Assembly (NCBI GenBank): GCA_964630785.1 | Contig: CAZVZG010000004.1 | Coordinates: 136,353-200,352 of the forward strand | Direction: 5' to 3' | From: JADLCX01 sp964630785 | GTDB lineage: Bacteria; Planctomycetota; Phycisphaerae; Phycisphaerales; UBA1924 | Length of the DNA stretch: 64,000 nt | Part shown: positions 8,294 through 16,971 of the stretch, piece after piece | How positions within the stretch are numbered: the first letter of the stretch is position 1 | How the letters are laid out: every line of letters begins with the position of its first letter | Notes under the pieces: model-generated | Database searches by the model: none | What the model was told of the DNA's origin: nothing | What the model saw: the letters and a program-made list of their open reading frames with translations, nothing else | Program-made: the position numbers and the translations under genes

Positions 8294-9622
8294 ATGCCCA
8301 ACAGAGATTCACCCGGCCCAACACCTGCGAAGTCGCTGCGTTCGTTCGCGTGGTCCCTGCGGCCCCTCCTGCACCTCGCGGCGAGCAACTACATGCAACT
8401 GCGCGCCGGCCGCGAACAGGGCGTGACTCTCTCATACACCCGGCCGGCGGAAGAAGGCGTCATCCCGGGCGTCGGGTTTGTGATCCCGCCGACGCATCAC
8501 CTCTACGTGCCGACCGACTCCGACATCGCGACGATCGCCGAGGCGTTCCCCGGGGGCGACCCCGAGCGCCCATCGTGGGCGGCCATCGATGCACGCCTGC
8601 ATATGGAGGGCCACGCCGACCGGCGACGTTTCACCGTGCCCATCATCGTCGAGATTCTCAAGCGCCGGGCCGGCAACGGGGGCGTGGGCATGAAAGCCAA
8701 AGCAGAAGGAACCTCGCTCGCTGGACCCGAGCTGGGCCACGGCGATCCGGAGGCCGGCGCGCTGCTCGCCCTGGCCGGCCGCGAGTTCTGGCCGGTGACG
8801 GAGTTGCCCCCGGGCGTGGGCGTGGACGAGCTGCGCTGCCTAGACGATCGAGGTTACGTCGAGCTCCAAACCGTGTGCATGGTCCGCGCGGGGCCGCTGC
8901 GGGACGGGCCGCGAACGCGCCAGCCGTCGGGGTGGTTCTCGCCGATTCGGCAACCTCAGCTGGCCGGCCGGTGGGACGGCCTCCTCGGACGTGCCGTCAA
9001 TCTGGTGAGCGCGCCGTGCGAAGTCCGACTGACCGAGAGAGGCCTGGCGGAGTTGGCGAGGCTGCGGCGCGGGTGCGCCGATTCCGGGACCGGCGGGGCG
9101 GAGACGGGTTCAACCGGGACGCCCATTCACCCCGCCAAACCGGGGCAGAACGTTGATTCGGTGCGTGCGCAGGCTGAGATATACGTGCGGCGGAATCACG
9201 ACACCTGGCCGGGGGTGAACGCGATGATGCGCCAGTGCGGGTGCAGCAAATCGGTTCTGTACAAGGCGATCAAGTCGTCTCGCTATCTCAGCGCCAGAAA
9301 GGCCGAACACGAGGCCAAAGGCGGAATTGGGGGAAATGTGCGAGGGGCGACCGGCCATGCGTTTGATGACCGCGCCGGTCACCGGGAGAACGCAGCGGGC
9401 GCTTCTACTCCCATCGCCAACGACGAAGACTTCCAGGCGCTCGTGGATATCGCTCAGTCTCCCGAGGAGCGAAGCCGGCTCGAGGAGATGCCTCCACTGA
9501 AGCGGGGCGATCTGCTGAAAACCCTCCAGCAGATCCCGGAATACTCGCGTCTGCTTGCGGAGAATGCCTCCAAAAGGCTTCCGGTCGCGACCGGTCGCGG
9601 GGCAAAACCCCCAAAAAACTGA
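8294..9622 (+). CDS. Hypothetical protein of the integrative-element module
   Basis: This 442-residue protein is unrecognised. ATG 8294 is chosen; a TTG nine bases upstream is also possible. Visible parts are an N-terminal segment with a conserved-looking VGFVIPPTHHLYVPTDSD stretch, a middle part with a winged-helix-like CEVRLTERGLAELARLRRG ending, and a C-terminal region of about 150 residues. That region has a plausible HTH (WPGVNAMMRQCGCSKSVLYK, about 298-317) and an acidic helix (EDFQALVDIAQSPEERSRLE). The two HTH-like regions and its position upstream of a replication/integration module suggest a DNA-binding or regulatory role, but this is inference only. Confidence 0.55.
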   Translation: MPNRDSPGPTPAKSLRSFAWSLRPLLHLAASNYMQLRAGREQGVTLSYTRPAEEGVIPGVGFVIPPTHHLYVPTDSDIATIAEAFPGGDPERPSWAAIDARLHMEGHADRRRFTVPIIVEILKRRAGNGGVGMKAKAEGTSLAGPELGHGDPEAGALLALAGREFWPVTELPPGVGVDELRCLDDRGYVELQTVCMVRAGPLRDGPRTRQPSGWFSPIRQPQLAGRWDGLLGRAVNLVSAPCEVRLTERGLAELARLRRGCADSGTGGAETGSTGTPIHPAKPGQNVDSVRAQAEIYVRRNHDTWPGVNAMMRQCGCSKSVLYKAIKSSRYLSARKAEHEAKGGIGGNVRGATGHAFDDRAGHRENAAGASTPIANDEDFQALVDIAQSPEERSRLEEMPPLKRGDLLKTLQQIPEYSRLLAENASKRLPVATGRGAKPPKN

Positions 9623-9695
9623 GCAAACTCTTGGCGGTCGCGGCGACCGCTCGCTTCTGGAAACGGCGCACGCCGCGCCGTCCAGGAGCTGCCGA

Positions 9696-9929
9696 TTGGC
9701 CCAGATTCCCGCTGAACCGGTCCTGATCACCGCAGGCATCATCGCCCGAGAGACGGGGGCGTCCCTCGGGCGGGTGGTGTACATCTTGCGCGCGCGGCCG
9801 CACATCCGACCCAAGGCCCGGGCCGGGACGCTGCGTTTGTACGACCGCCAAGCGATCGCGCAAGTCCGCCACGAACTAAATGCCATCGAGGCCCGCCGCT
9901 CTCACCGGAGGGAGGCCGGCCGTGACTGA
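9696..9929 (+). CDS. Small DNA-binding (HTH/MerR-like) protein
   Basis: This 77-residue protein has a helix-turn-helix-like core (ITAGIIARETGASLGRVVYI) followed by a short wing-like GTLRLYDRQAIAQVRHEL, the pattern of excisionase/MerR-type small HTH proteins. The TTG start at 9696 is chosen because an AGGAG ribosome-binding site lies 7 bases upstream (9684-9688); the frame is open further upstream without a better start. Its end overlaps the next gene by 8 bases, so the two are probably translationally coupled. It could be a repressor or directionality factor of the element. Confidence 0.6.
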   Translation: MAQIPAEPVLITAGIIARETGASLGRVVYILRARPHIRPKARAGTLRLYDRQAIAQVRHELNAIEARRSHRREAGRD

Positions 9930-10368
9930 CCATCGCATCCCGCCAATTGAGTGCGCGGAGGTCTACCTGCTCTCGGCGATGAGTCAGTCGGCCGCGGTTG
10001 TGCTGGCGGTGGCGAGGGCCGGTCCGGGCCTTTTCACCGAGCAGGCGACGCGGGTGATCGCCGCTGAGTTGGTGGCGGGGCGCGGGCTGCCGGCCTGGAG
10101 CCCCGACCCGCGGACGCGGCAAGCCGTCAACAAGGTGGCGGCCTGCGAGGCCGCTGTGGACGAGGCCTGGGGCCGTCACCTGGTCCGGCTTCTGGCGGAA
10201 GAGCGTTGCGGCGAACTGCTGGCCGACCAGCTGGCCTGGGCGGACGCCGTCGTGCGGCAGCGCCGAGCGCCGCTCGCTTACGTCCGCGCTCTTGTGGTAC
10301 AGGCGTTCGCTATCGCGCTGGGCGATGCTCCGCTGGACCCGGCGGATGGGTGGGAGGTGGCGGCGTGA
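9922..10368 (+). CDS. DnaB N-terminal-domain-like small protein
   Basis: This 148-residue all-helical protein starts at a GTG inside the end of the previous gene, behind a GGAGGG site. The opening pattern, PPIECAEVYLLSAMSQSAAV, followed by a FTEQATRVIAAELVAGRG helix, resembles the N-terminal domain of DnaB-type replicative helicases, which mediates ring assembly and primase contact. There is no ATPase domain in this polypeptide; a RecA-like ATPase is coded by the next gene, overlapping by 4 bases. It may be a split-off helicase N-domain or loader. Similarity is weak, so the assignment is tentative. Confidence 0.45.
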   Translation: MTDHRIPPIECAEVYLLSAMSQSAAVVLAVARAGPGLFTEQATRVIAAELVAGRGLPAWSPDPRTRQAVNKVAACEAAVDEAWGRHLVRLLAEERCGELLADQLAWADAVVRQRRAPLAYVRALVVQAFAIALGDAPLDPADGWEVAA

Positions 10369-11486
10369 AACCGAATCCTTCTCACCTTGATCCGGCGGCC
10401 GAGCAGTGGAGGGCCGCATCGAGCGCCATGTTGGACCCGAATGCCATTCGTGCACCTATACAAAGCGAGTTTGCGCGAATCGAGTTCAAGCCGGTACCGA
10501 TCACCGAGCTTGGACCGTCGGTTCCACCCAACTGGATCTGGCCAGGTTACATCGCCAGGAGCCACAGCACGCTGCTGGTCAGTCTCTGGAAGGCCGGCAA
10601 GACAACCTTGGTCGCTCACCTTCTCCGCGACGCTCAGCAGGGCGGAGGGCTGATCGGAGACCGTATCGAGGGCAATGTTCTTGTCCTCTCCGAGGAGCGA
10701 ACGGAACTCTGGACGGCCAGGCGTGACGAGATGGGGTTGAACGAGACGCTGAGCGTCGTGTGCCGTCCATTCAAAGTCCGCCCGACAATGGCGCAGTGGA
10801 CCGACTACAACGGCCAGATCGCGGACTGGGTTCGGCAATCCGGCTCCTCGCTTGTGGTCATGGACACCCTCGCTGCTCTGTGGCCTGTCACCAACGAGAA
10901 CGACGCCTCGGAGGTGCAGGACGCGCTGATGCCCACGCACGCCATTACGGAGGCGGGGGCAGCCCTGGTGCTGGACTTCCATCCTCGCAAGGGCGACGGG
11001 ACGGAGGGTCAGGCGACGCGCGGATCGGGCGCGCTGACCGGGTTCGTGGACATCATCATCGAGATGCGGCGACTCGATCCGAGCGATCCTCGGGATCGCC
11101 GCCGCGTGCTCACCGGGTACGGACGCTTCGACGACACCCCGCCGGAGTCCGTGATTGAACTCGGAGAGGGTGGCTATCGCTACCTCGGCGATCGCGCCCA
11201 CCTCCGCGCAAGCGAGCGGATGTCGATCATCGGTGATCTGCTTCCTGCCGCTCCTCCCGGGCTCACAGCTGAGCAAGTCCGCGAGCGGTTCCTCGGCGTG
11301 AAGCCGGGGAAGCGGTCGATCGAACACGATTTGGGCAAAGGCGTCGAGGACGCACGCTGGCAGGTTTCCGGAACGGGAAAGCGGAACGACGCCCGTCGGT
11401 ACTACCTCGCGGCCCCATTGGATTCGCGCAACCACTCTTCCTATAGGTGCGCGAATGCCAATGACCTCCCAGGAGGGAATCCGTGA
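10365..11486 (+). CDS. RepA/RecA-fold AAA ATPase (AAA_25-like)
   Basis: This 373-residue P-loop ATPase of the RepA/RecA-fold group is common in plasmids and integrative elements, where it acts as a hexameric helicase or replication ATPase. Walker A is seen as SLWKAGKTTL (about residues 76-85) and Walker B as LVVMDTLAAL (about 163-172). A conserved RGSGALTGFVDIIIE segment near 220 fits the family sensor region. The C-terminal 100 residues contain a winged-helix-like LTAEQVRERFLGVKPGKRSI. The GTG start at 10365 overlaps the upstream stop (GTGA), and its own stop overlaps the next gene in the same way, so all three are one transcript. Confidence 0.75.
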   Translation: MKPNPSHLDPAAEQWRAASSAMLDPNAIRAPIQSEFARIEFKPVPITELGPSVPPNWIWPGYIARSHSTLLVSLWKAGKTTLVAHLLRDAQQGGGLIGDRIEGNVLVLSEERTELWTARRDEMGLNETLSVVCRPFKVRPTMAQWTDYNGQIADWVRQSGSSLVVMDTLAALWPVTNENDASEVQDALMPTHAITEAGAALVLDFHPRKGDGTEGQATRGSGALTGFVDIIIEMRRLDPSDPRDRRRVLTGYGRFDDTPPESVIELGEGGYRYLGDRAHLRASERMSIIGDLLPAAPPGLTAEQVRERFLGVKPGKRSIEHDLGKGVEDARWQVSGTGKRNDARRYYLAAPLDSRNHSSYRCANANDLPGGNP

Positions 11487-11839
11487 GCCGGCGCGAGACC
11501 CAGGGCGTTCGCTCGGCCCACGGCATCGCCGCCGGCGTTGGAGCCTCAGAGAGCGCCGCCGAGCACGCCACCGGCGGCCCGCCCAAGCGGGACACTCCGG
11601 CTTTCTCGCCCGAACCGCTGGCGGTGGATGCCATCACCGCGGGCGGGATGCTGGGCATCTCCCGCTCGCAGTTCTTCAAACTCCACGCCAGCGGCCGGGT
11701 GCCCTCGCCGGTGTACCTCGGCACCAGAGCGCCGCGCTGGCGCGTCGCCGAGATCCGCGCCTGGCTGGACGCGGGCTGCCCGGACCGGGCCGCATGGGAA
11801 AAGCAGAGAGGGCCGTTCGCGCGCGATCGCCTTGATTGA
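11483..11839 (+). CDS. Excisionase-like HTH protein
   Basis: This 118-residue protein has a typical AlpA/MerR-like excisionase HTH in its second half: AITAGGMLGISRSQFFKLHA, then VPSPVYLGTRAPRWRVAEIRAWLDAG, where the Trp-Arg wing and the Ala-Trp-Leu ending are the family signature. The N-terminal 45 residues look disordered. The GTG start overlaps the stop of the ATPase gene. Its place just upstream of the tyrosine recombinase fits a recombination directionality factor; a transcriptional regulator of the element is the alternative. Confidence 0.75.
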   Translation: MSRRETQGVRSAHGIAAGVGASESAAEHATGGPPKRDTPAFSPEPLAVDAITAGGMLGISRSQFFKLHASGRVPSPVYLGTRAPRWRVAEIRAWLDAGCPDRAAWEKQRGPFARDRLD

Positions 11840-11893
11840 TGTTCGCGCCTGAGGTAACTGAGTCACGGCGACTCCGGGGGTAGGGGGGCAACG

Positions 11894-13174
11894 ATGCGGG
11901 TGTTCAAGGTTCAATACCGCGGCCGCGATCGCGATCTCCACGAGACCGAGAAGTGGTACGTGGAGTTCAGGGACCATCGCCGCGTCAACCGTCGGCTGGC
12001 CGGGTTCACCTCCAGGGCCGCCACCGAGGAGTTCGGCCGCAAGCTCGACCGGCTCATCGCCTACCACGTCGCCAGCGGGGGCCAGCCCGACCCGGCGCTG
12101 GCCCAGTGGGTTCGCGGCCTGCCGACAGCCATGCAGCAGAAGCTGGCGGACATCGGCCTGATCGACTCCCGGTGCGCCGCCGCGGCGCGGTCGCTCGCCG
12201 ACCACCTCGACGATTTCGAGGCCGCGTTGCTGGCCAAAGGCACCAGCGCCAAGCAGGCGGCGCAGGTCGCCGGGCGGGCCCGCCGGTTGGCCGAGTGCTG
12301 CGGGTTCAGGACCTTTGGCGACATCACCGGCTCGTCGGTGATGGCCCGCCTCGAGTCCGCCCGGCGCGACCGGACCACCGCCGAGGGCAAGGTCATCAAG
12401 CGGGGGCTGAGCGCGCAGACCAGCAACTTCTACCTCGCGGCCATGAAGCAGTTCTGCCGGTGGATGGTGCGGGAGCGGCGCGCCGGCGAGTCGCCTGTAG
12501 CCCACCTCTCGGGTCTCAACGTCCGCCTGGACCGCCGCCACGACCGCCGCCCTCTGACCCCGGCCGAGGTACGCCGGCTCCTCGCGGCCGCCACCAACGG
12601 CCCCGTGGCGTACGGGATGCCCGGCCCGGAGCGGGCCTTGTTCTACCGCTTGGCCGTGGAGACCGGCCTGCGCTCGGGCGAAATACGGAGCCTGACGCGG
12701 GCCTCGTTCGACTTTGACGAACACCCCGCCGTGACCGTCGAGGCCGCGTACGCCAAGAACCGCCGCTGCGACAGCGTGCCCCTCAGGGTGGAGTTGGCAC
12801 GCCTCGTGCAGGCCCACGTCGCCGGCCTCGCGCCCGCCGCGCCCGTGTTCCGGCTGCCCCACCCCGACACGGTCGTGGACATGCTCCGGGCCGACCTGGC
12901 CGCCGCGGGTATCCCGTACGTCTTGGACGGCCGCTTCGCCGACATGCACGCCCTGCGGCATACATGCGGGACCTGGCTCGCGGCGTCGGGGGCGCACCCG
13001 AAGGTCATCCAGCGGGTGCTTCGCCACTCGACGATCACGCTGACGCTCGACCGGTACACCCACGCGTTCCGGGGCGACGAGGCCGCGGCGATCGCCAGGC
13101 TGCCCTCGCTCTCGGAATCGCCACCCGACGCCGCCCTGCGCCCGACCGGCACCGACGCCGCGCCCGCGAGGTAG
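11894..13174 (+). CDS. Tyrosine recombinase (phage-type integrase)
   Basis: This 426-residue site-specific recombinase would integrate and excise the element. The N-terminal 190 residues form the DNA-binding/core-binding part. The catalytic domain (about 215-400) shows the conserved set: Arg in ETGLRSGEIRSL (about 260), the beta-strand Lys in YAKNRRCDSVPL, His-x-x-Arg in HALRHTCGTW (about 352-355), the late His in RVLRHSTITLTLDRYTH and the nucleophile Tyr about 388. The gene ends 160 bp before the 3' end of a tRNA-Arg gene on the opposite strand, the usual target of such enzymes. The family is intact with no visible frameshift. Confidence 0.93.
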   Translation: MRVFKVQYRGRDRDLHETEKWYVEFRDHRRVNRRLAGFTSRAATEEFGRKLDRLIAYHVASGGQPDPALAQWVRGLPTAMQQKLADIGLIDSRCAAAARSLADHLDDFEAALLAKGTSAKQAAQVAGRARRLAECCGFRTFGDITGSSVMARLESARRDRTTAEGKVIKRGLSAQTSNFYLAAMKQFCRWMVRERRAGESPVAHLSGLNVRLDRRHDRRPLTPAEVRRLLAAATNGPVAYGMPGPERALFYRLAVETGLRSGEIRSLTRASFDFDEHPAVTVEAAYAKNRRCDSVPLRVELARLVQAHVAGLAPAAPVFRLPHPDTVVDMLRADLAAAGIPYVLDGRFADMHALRHTCGTWLAASGAHPKVIQRVLRHSTITLTLDRYTHAFRGDEAAAIARLPSLSESPPDAALRPTGTDAAPAR

Positions 13175-13334
13175 CCGCGGCGACTTGGCGCGCCGTTTGG
13201 CGTCACGGCAACGACCTGAGCGGATTTGCGTGGACTTGTGTGGACTCGGACCCCGGCGGGGCCTTGCCGCGAAAAGCCGCCAAATCTCCGCAGAAGACCC
13301 GCTTTTCTCCGAGTGTTCCCGCCAAAACTGCCAA

Positions 13335-13408
<74 letters not shown>

Positions 13409-13565
13409 TTCGGCGGCATGATAGGGTCCGTAGGATGCGCGGCGGGGGATGGCGAACCGCCGTTCCAACGCGGGTCGATCCGCGTCATCGATGTCGGGCG
13501 GAGGGGGCGTCGGGCGCGACCACCGCCTTCGCGGACCGCCGCGGCACAACGTACACTCCCCGTCG

Positions 13566-14645
13566 ATGAGTTCCTCTCCGTCCAACGTGCCTCCAAGCGT
13601 GTCCGGCCCGGGGGCTTCCGGTCCGGCGGCCATGGTCCGCACGATCGCCTTGATGAACCAGAAGGGCGGCGTGGGGAAGACCACGACCACCGTGAACCTG
13701 GCCGCGGCGGTGGCGCGGTCCGGGAAGCGGGTGCTGGTGGTCGATCTCGATCCTCAGGCCCACGCAACGCTGCATTTGGGCGTGGACAGGCAGGCCGAGG
13801 CCGAGGGCGACGCGGGGCCGACGCCCAGCGTGTACGACGTGCTGCTGGACCCGGCGTTCGACATCCAGACCGCCGTGCGTCCGGTGCGCGAGAACCTCTG
13901 GCTGCTGCCGGCGGAAACCGACCTGGCCGCGCTGGAGACGGAGCTGGCCGACGTCGATCCCGCGACGCGCACGACGCGCCTGCGTCAGGCGCTGGAAAAA
14001 CTGAACGGGCGGTTCGACTACGTGCTGGTCGATTGTCCGCCGTCGCTGGGCGTGCTGACGCTCAACGGGCTCGCGGCCGTGCGCGAGGTGTTCATGCCGA
14101 TGCAGGCGCACTTTCTGGCCCTGCAGGGCGTGAGCAAACTGCTCGAGACCGTGGCCCTCGTGGCCAAGACGGTGAACCCGCGCCTGCGTGTGACGGGCGT
14201 GATCCTGTGCATGCACGACACGACCAGCACGCACACCAAGGAAGTCGTGCAGGACCTGACCGATTTCTTTGAGGCGGCCCGGGAATCGGGAAAGGAAGTC
14301 CCGTGGCGCTCGGCCCGGGTGCTCTCGCCCTCGGTCCGGCGGAACATCAAGCTGGCGGAGTGCCCGAGCTTCGGGCAGACCATTTTCGACTACGCGCCGT
14401 TCTGCCCCGGGGCCCTGGATTACAAGGCTCTGGCCAACAAGATCGTGGCCGAGTGGGATGAGGTGTTGAGCCGAGCGCGAGCCACCCCCGCGCCCCCCAC
14501 CCCCCCCACCCCCACCACCTCCCCCACTGCCCCCGTTCCCTCCGCTTCTCCCAATCCCGCGCCGGCCGCGTCACCGAGCGCCGAACCCACCAAGCCCGTG
14601 GTCCGTAGTCGCAAGACCCGGGCCGGCGCCGAGGCGGGTGCGTAG
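13566..14645 (+). CDS. ParA/Soj family ATPase
   Basis: This 359-residue deviant-Walker ATPase belongs to the ParA/MinD group, which position DNA or protein cargo. The deviant Walker A KGGVGKTTT lies about residues 31-39, followed by VLVVDLDPQAHAT (A') and YVLVDCPPSLG (Walker B). ATG 13566 is chosen; an ATG at 13632 directly before the conserved domain is possible. The C-terminal 60 residues are a Pro/Thr/Ala-rich tail coded by C-rich low-complexity DNA (about 14480-14600). No parB neighbour is visible, so whether this is the chromosome-segregation ParA or an orphan cannot be decided. Confidence 0.85.
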   Translation: MSSSPSNVPPSVSGPGASGPAAMVRTIALMNQKGGVGKTTTTVNLAAAVARSGKRVLVVDLDPQAHATLHLGVDRQAEAEGDAGPTPSVYDVLLDPAFDIQTAVRPVRENLWLLPAETDLAALETELADVDPATRTTRLRQALEKLNGRFDYVLVDCPPSLGVLTLNGLAAVREVFMPMQAHFLALQGVSKLLETVALVAKTVNPRLRVTGVILCMHDTTSTHTKEVVQDLTDFFEAARESGKEVPWRSARVLSPSVRRNIKLAECPSFGQTIFDYAPFCPGALDYKALANKIVAEWDEVLSRARATPAPPTPPTPTTSPTAPVPSASPNPAPAASPSAEPTKPVVRSRKTRAGAEAGA

Positions 14646-14689
14646 CAAGCCGCCCCGACTTCCCAGGCCCCTGCGCGGATGGAGCACGG

Positions 14690-15109
14690 ATGGAGATCGA
14701 TCGTGAACCACCGGGGTCCAGGCCTGTTCTGTTCCGCACCACGTTCTGGTTGTTCGCCGCCGCGCTCTTTGTCGGCACGCACTGGCCGCGCTTGGACCTG
14801 AAGGTACCGGGCATGAAGCGTCCGGACCTGCTGGTGCACTTCGGCCTGTTTGCGATGTGGTACCTTCTGCTCTTCGCGGCGGCGTACACGGCGAGGCTGG
14901 GCCGATGGCGCTCGCTGATCGCGGTGTGGGTGATTGCCGTGGCCTACGCCGCGATGGATGAGGGATTGCAAGCGATCCCGTTCGTGCATCGCACCGCCGG
15001 CTGGGACGACTTCGCGGCCGACGTGATCGGCGTGACGATCGGGTTTCTGATCGGCGCGGTTTGGACGGCGTGCCGGGCGCGTGCGCCACGCGAACAATCC
15101 GCCGCATGA
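14690..15109 (+). CDS. VanZ-like membrane protein
   Basis: This 139-residue integral membrane protein of the VanZ-like family has about four transmembrane segments (WLFAAALFVGTHWP, LLVHFGLFAMWYLLLFAAAY, LIAVWVIAVAYAAMDEGLQ, FAADVIGVTIGFLIGAVW). The paired pattern HFGLF and DEGLQ...DFAADVIG is the family signature. VanZ itself gives low-level teicoplanin resistance; most members are of unknown role. Its stop overlaps the start of the antiporter gene (ATGA), so the two are coupled. Confidence 0.8.
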   Translation: MEIDREPPGSRPVLFRTTFWLFAAALFVGTHWPRLDLKVPGMKRPDLLVHFGLFAMWYLLLFAAAYTARLGRWRSLIAVWVIAVAYAAMDEGLQAIPFVHRTAGWDDFAADVIGVTIGFLIGAVWTACRARAPREQSAA

Positions 15110-16893
15110 CCGAGACACACCACGCCGGCGGGTTTCACGGTCCCAAGTGCTGGATCGTCAGTGCGCTGGCGGGCGCGCTGCTCGGCCTGCTGCTCACGCT
15201 CGTCATGCCCGCGCAGAACTCCGGAGCAGGGGGCGGGCGGGCGGGAGCGGGTGCGCCGCAGCACGCAACGGGGGAAGGCGCGGGGCATGGCCTCGCGGTG
15301 GTGGTCGAGACTCGTCCGGACGGGACTCAGCACGTCCGCCACCCGGACGAAACCACCACGCCGCTGAGCATGCCGTACCGGGCCGACGACGCGGCGAGCG
15401 TGGAAGCGCTGCGGGCCACGGCGTCGGGCGTGGTCGGGAGCGGCGGACAAGGCGGCCCGCCCAGCGGGACCCACGCAGGCGCGCCGCACATCCCGCTCGT
15501 GCTGTGCATCCCATTCGCGCTGCTGCTCTTGAGCATCGCGGTGATGCCGTTCATCAACGAGGGGTTCTGGCACCGACACTACCCGGACTTCGCGTTCCTC
15601 CTGGGGGCGTTGGTGCTGACTTACTACCTTGCCGCGTTCGGCGGTTGGGGGGGGCACGAGATGCTGCACGCGGGCATCGAGTATTACTCCTTCATCGCGC
15701 TGGTGGGCGGGCTGTACGTGGCGTCGGGCGGCATACTCATCGACATCCGCACGCGCGGACGGGCCCTGAGCAATGCGGGACTGCTCGCGCTCGGGGCGGT
15801 GCTTTCCAACATCGTCGGCACGACGGGCGCGAGCGTGCTGCTCATCAGACCCTTCATGCGGATGAACCACGGTCGCCTGCGCCCGCTGCACGTGGTGTTC
15901 TTCATCTTCATCGTCTCCAACTGCGGCGGGTGCCTGACGCCGATCGGCGACCCGCCGCTGTACCTGGGCTACCTCAAGGGCGTGCCGTTCGCGTGGACGC
16001 TCACGCACCTGTGGCCGATGTGGCTGCTGACCAACGGTCTGCTGCTGGCGATGTTCTTCGCATACGACCTGCGGGTTCCGCCCGATCCGGGCGCGCCCGA
16101 GAGCGACCCGGACGCCTCGGCGCGGTACGAGCACCGCACGATCATCGCGGGGTGGCCCGCGTTGGGGTTCCTCGGGTTGCTGGTAGCGGGCGTGTTCATC
16201 GATCCGGCGATCAGCAGGCTGACGCCAAGCTCGGGACTGGTCGGCCTGCCGGTGGGGGCAACGTTCCAAATCCTTGTCGCTGCGGCGGCGCACTTCACCG
16301 CCCGACCGTCGATCCACCACAGCAACCAGTTCACCTTCGCCCCCGTGAAGGAAGTCGGATTCCTGTTCGTGGGGATCTTTCTGACGATGGCGCCGGCGCT
16401 GGGGTACCTGCGGGCCAACGCGTCGGGTTTCGGGCTGGAGTCCCCGAGCCAGTTCTACTTCGGCACCGGCGCGCTCTCGGCGTTCCTGGACAATGCGCCG
16501 ACGTACCTCAGTTTCACGCAAGTCGCCCTCGGCGTGCTCCACCTGCCGATGAGCCCGGCGGGGTTCGCCCAGTTCATCGCCAACACGTTCGACGTGGCGC
16601 ATCTGTCGCCGCCGGGCGGGAGCGTGGCCGCCGGGCCTCACTTCAACGGGCAGTTGCTGCTGGAGGCCGTCTCGCTGGGGGCGGTGTTCTTCGGGGCGTT
16701 GACCTACATCGGAAACGGGCCGAACTTCATGGTCAAATCGATCGTGGAGACGGCCCACCGGCGCGGACAGGCGACAAGGATCCCGGGGGACGACCTGGGC
16801 GTGCGGATGCCGTCGTTCATCACCTACGCCCTGCTCGCGGCGTGCCTGCTCCTGCCCGTGCTGGTGGTGAACTGGGCGGTGTTCATCCGTTGA
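15106..16893 (+). CDS. NhaD-type Na+/H+ antiporter (ion transporter superfamily)
   Basis: This 595-residue inner-membrane transporter has about 12 hydrophobic segments. Diagnostic stretches include LSNIVGTTGASVLLIRPFMR, VSNCGGCLTPIGDPPLYLGY and the C-terminal TYIGNGPNFMVKSIVE, matching the NhaD/arsenite-permease-like ion transporter group, which exchanges sodium for protons. After the first hydrophobic helix (about 13-33) there is a hydrophilic Gly/Ala-rich insert up to about residue 125, longer than I expect. ATG 15106 is chosen because it overlaps the VanZ stop. The exact substrate ion is inferred from the family. Confidence 0.8.
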   Translation: MTETHHAGGFHGPKCWIVSALAGALLGLLLTLVMPAQNSGAGGGRAGAGAPQHATGEGAGHGLAVVVETRPDGTQHVRHPDETTTPLSMPYRADDAASVEALRATASGVVGSGGQGGPPSGTHAGAPHIPLVLCIPFALLLLSIAVMPFINEGFWHRHYPDFAFLLGALVLTYYLAAFGGWGGHEMLHAGIEYYSFIALVGGLYVASGGILIDIRTRGRALSNAGLLALGAVLSNIVGTTGASVLLIRPFMRMNHGRLRPLHVVFFIFIVSNCGGCLTPIGDPPLYLGYLKGVPFAWTLTHLWPMWLLTNGLLLAMFFAYDLRVPPDPGAPESDPDASARYEHRTIIAGWPALGFLGLLVAGVFIDPAISRLTPSSGLVGLPVGATFQILVAAAAHFTARPSIHHSNQFTFAPVKEVGFLFVGIFLTMAPALGYLRANASGFGLESPSQFYFGTGALSAFLDNAPTYLSFTQVALGVLHLPMSPAGFAQFIANTFDVAHLSPPGGSVAAGPHFNGQLLLEAVSLGAVFFGALTYIGNGPNFMVKSIVETAHRRGQATRIPGDDLGVRMPSFITYALLAACLLLPVLVVNWAVFIR

Positions 16894-16897
16894 CTTG

Positions 16898-16930
16898 GGT
16901 AGCCCGCCGCTCCGCGGCGGGACCCGTTCG
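16898..16930 (+). repeat. REP-like hairpin between antiporter and murJ genes
   Basis: A perfect 7-bp stem (CCCGCCG/CGGCGGG, 16903-16921) is preceded by GGGTAG and followed by ACCCG. The same layout recurs at 2337-2370 and, degenerate, at 63576-63605. It could act as a terminator or be a member of a dispersed REP family. Confidence 0.5.
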
Positions 16931-16971
16931 GTTCAACTGCCCCCCTCACTCCACCACCCCGCCCGCCCCGG

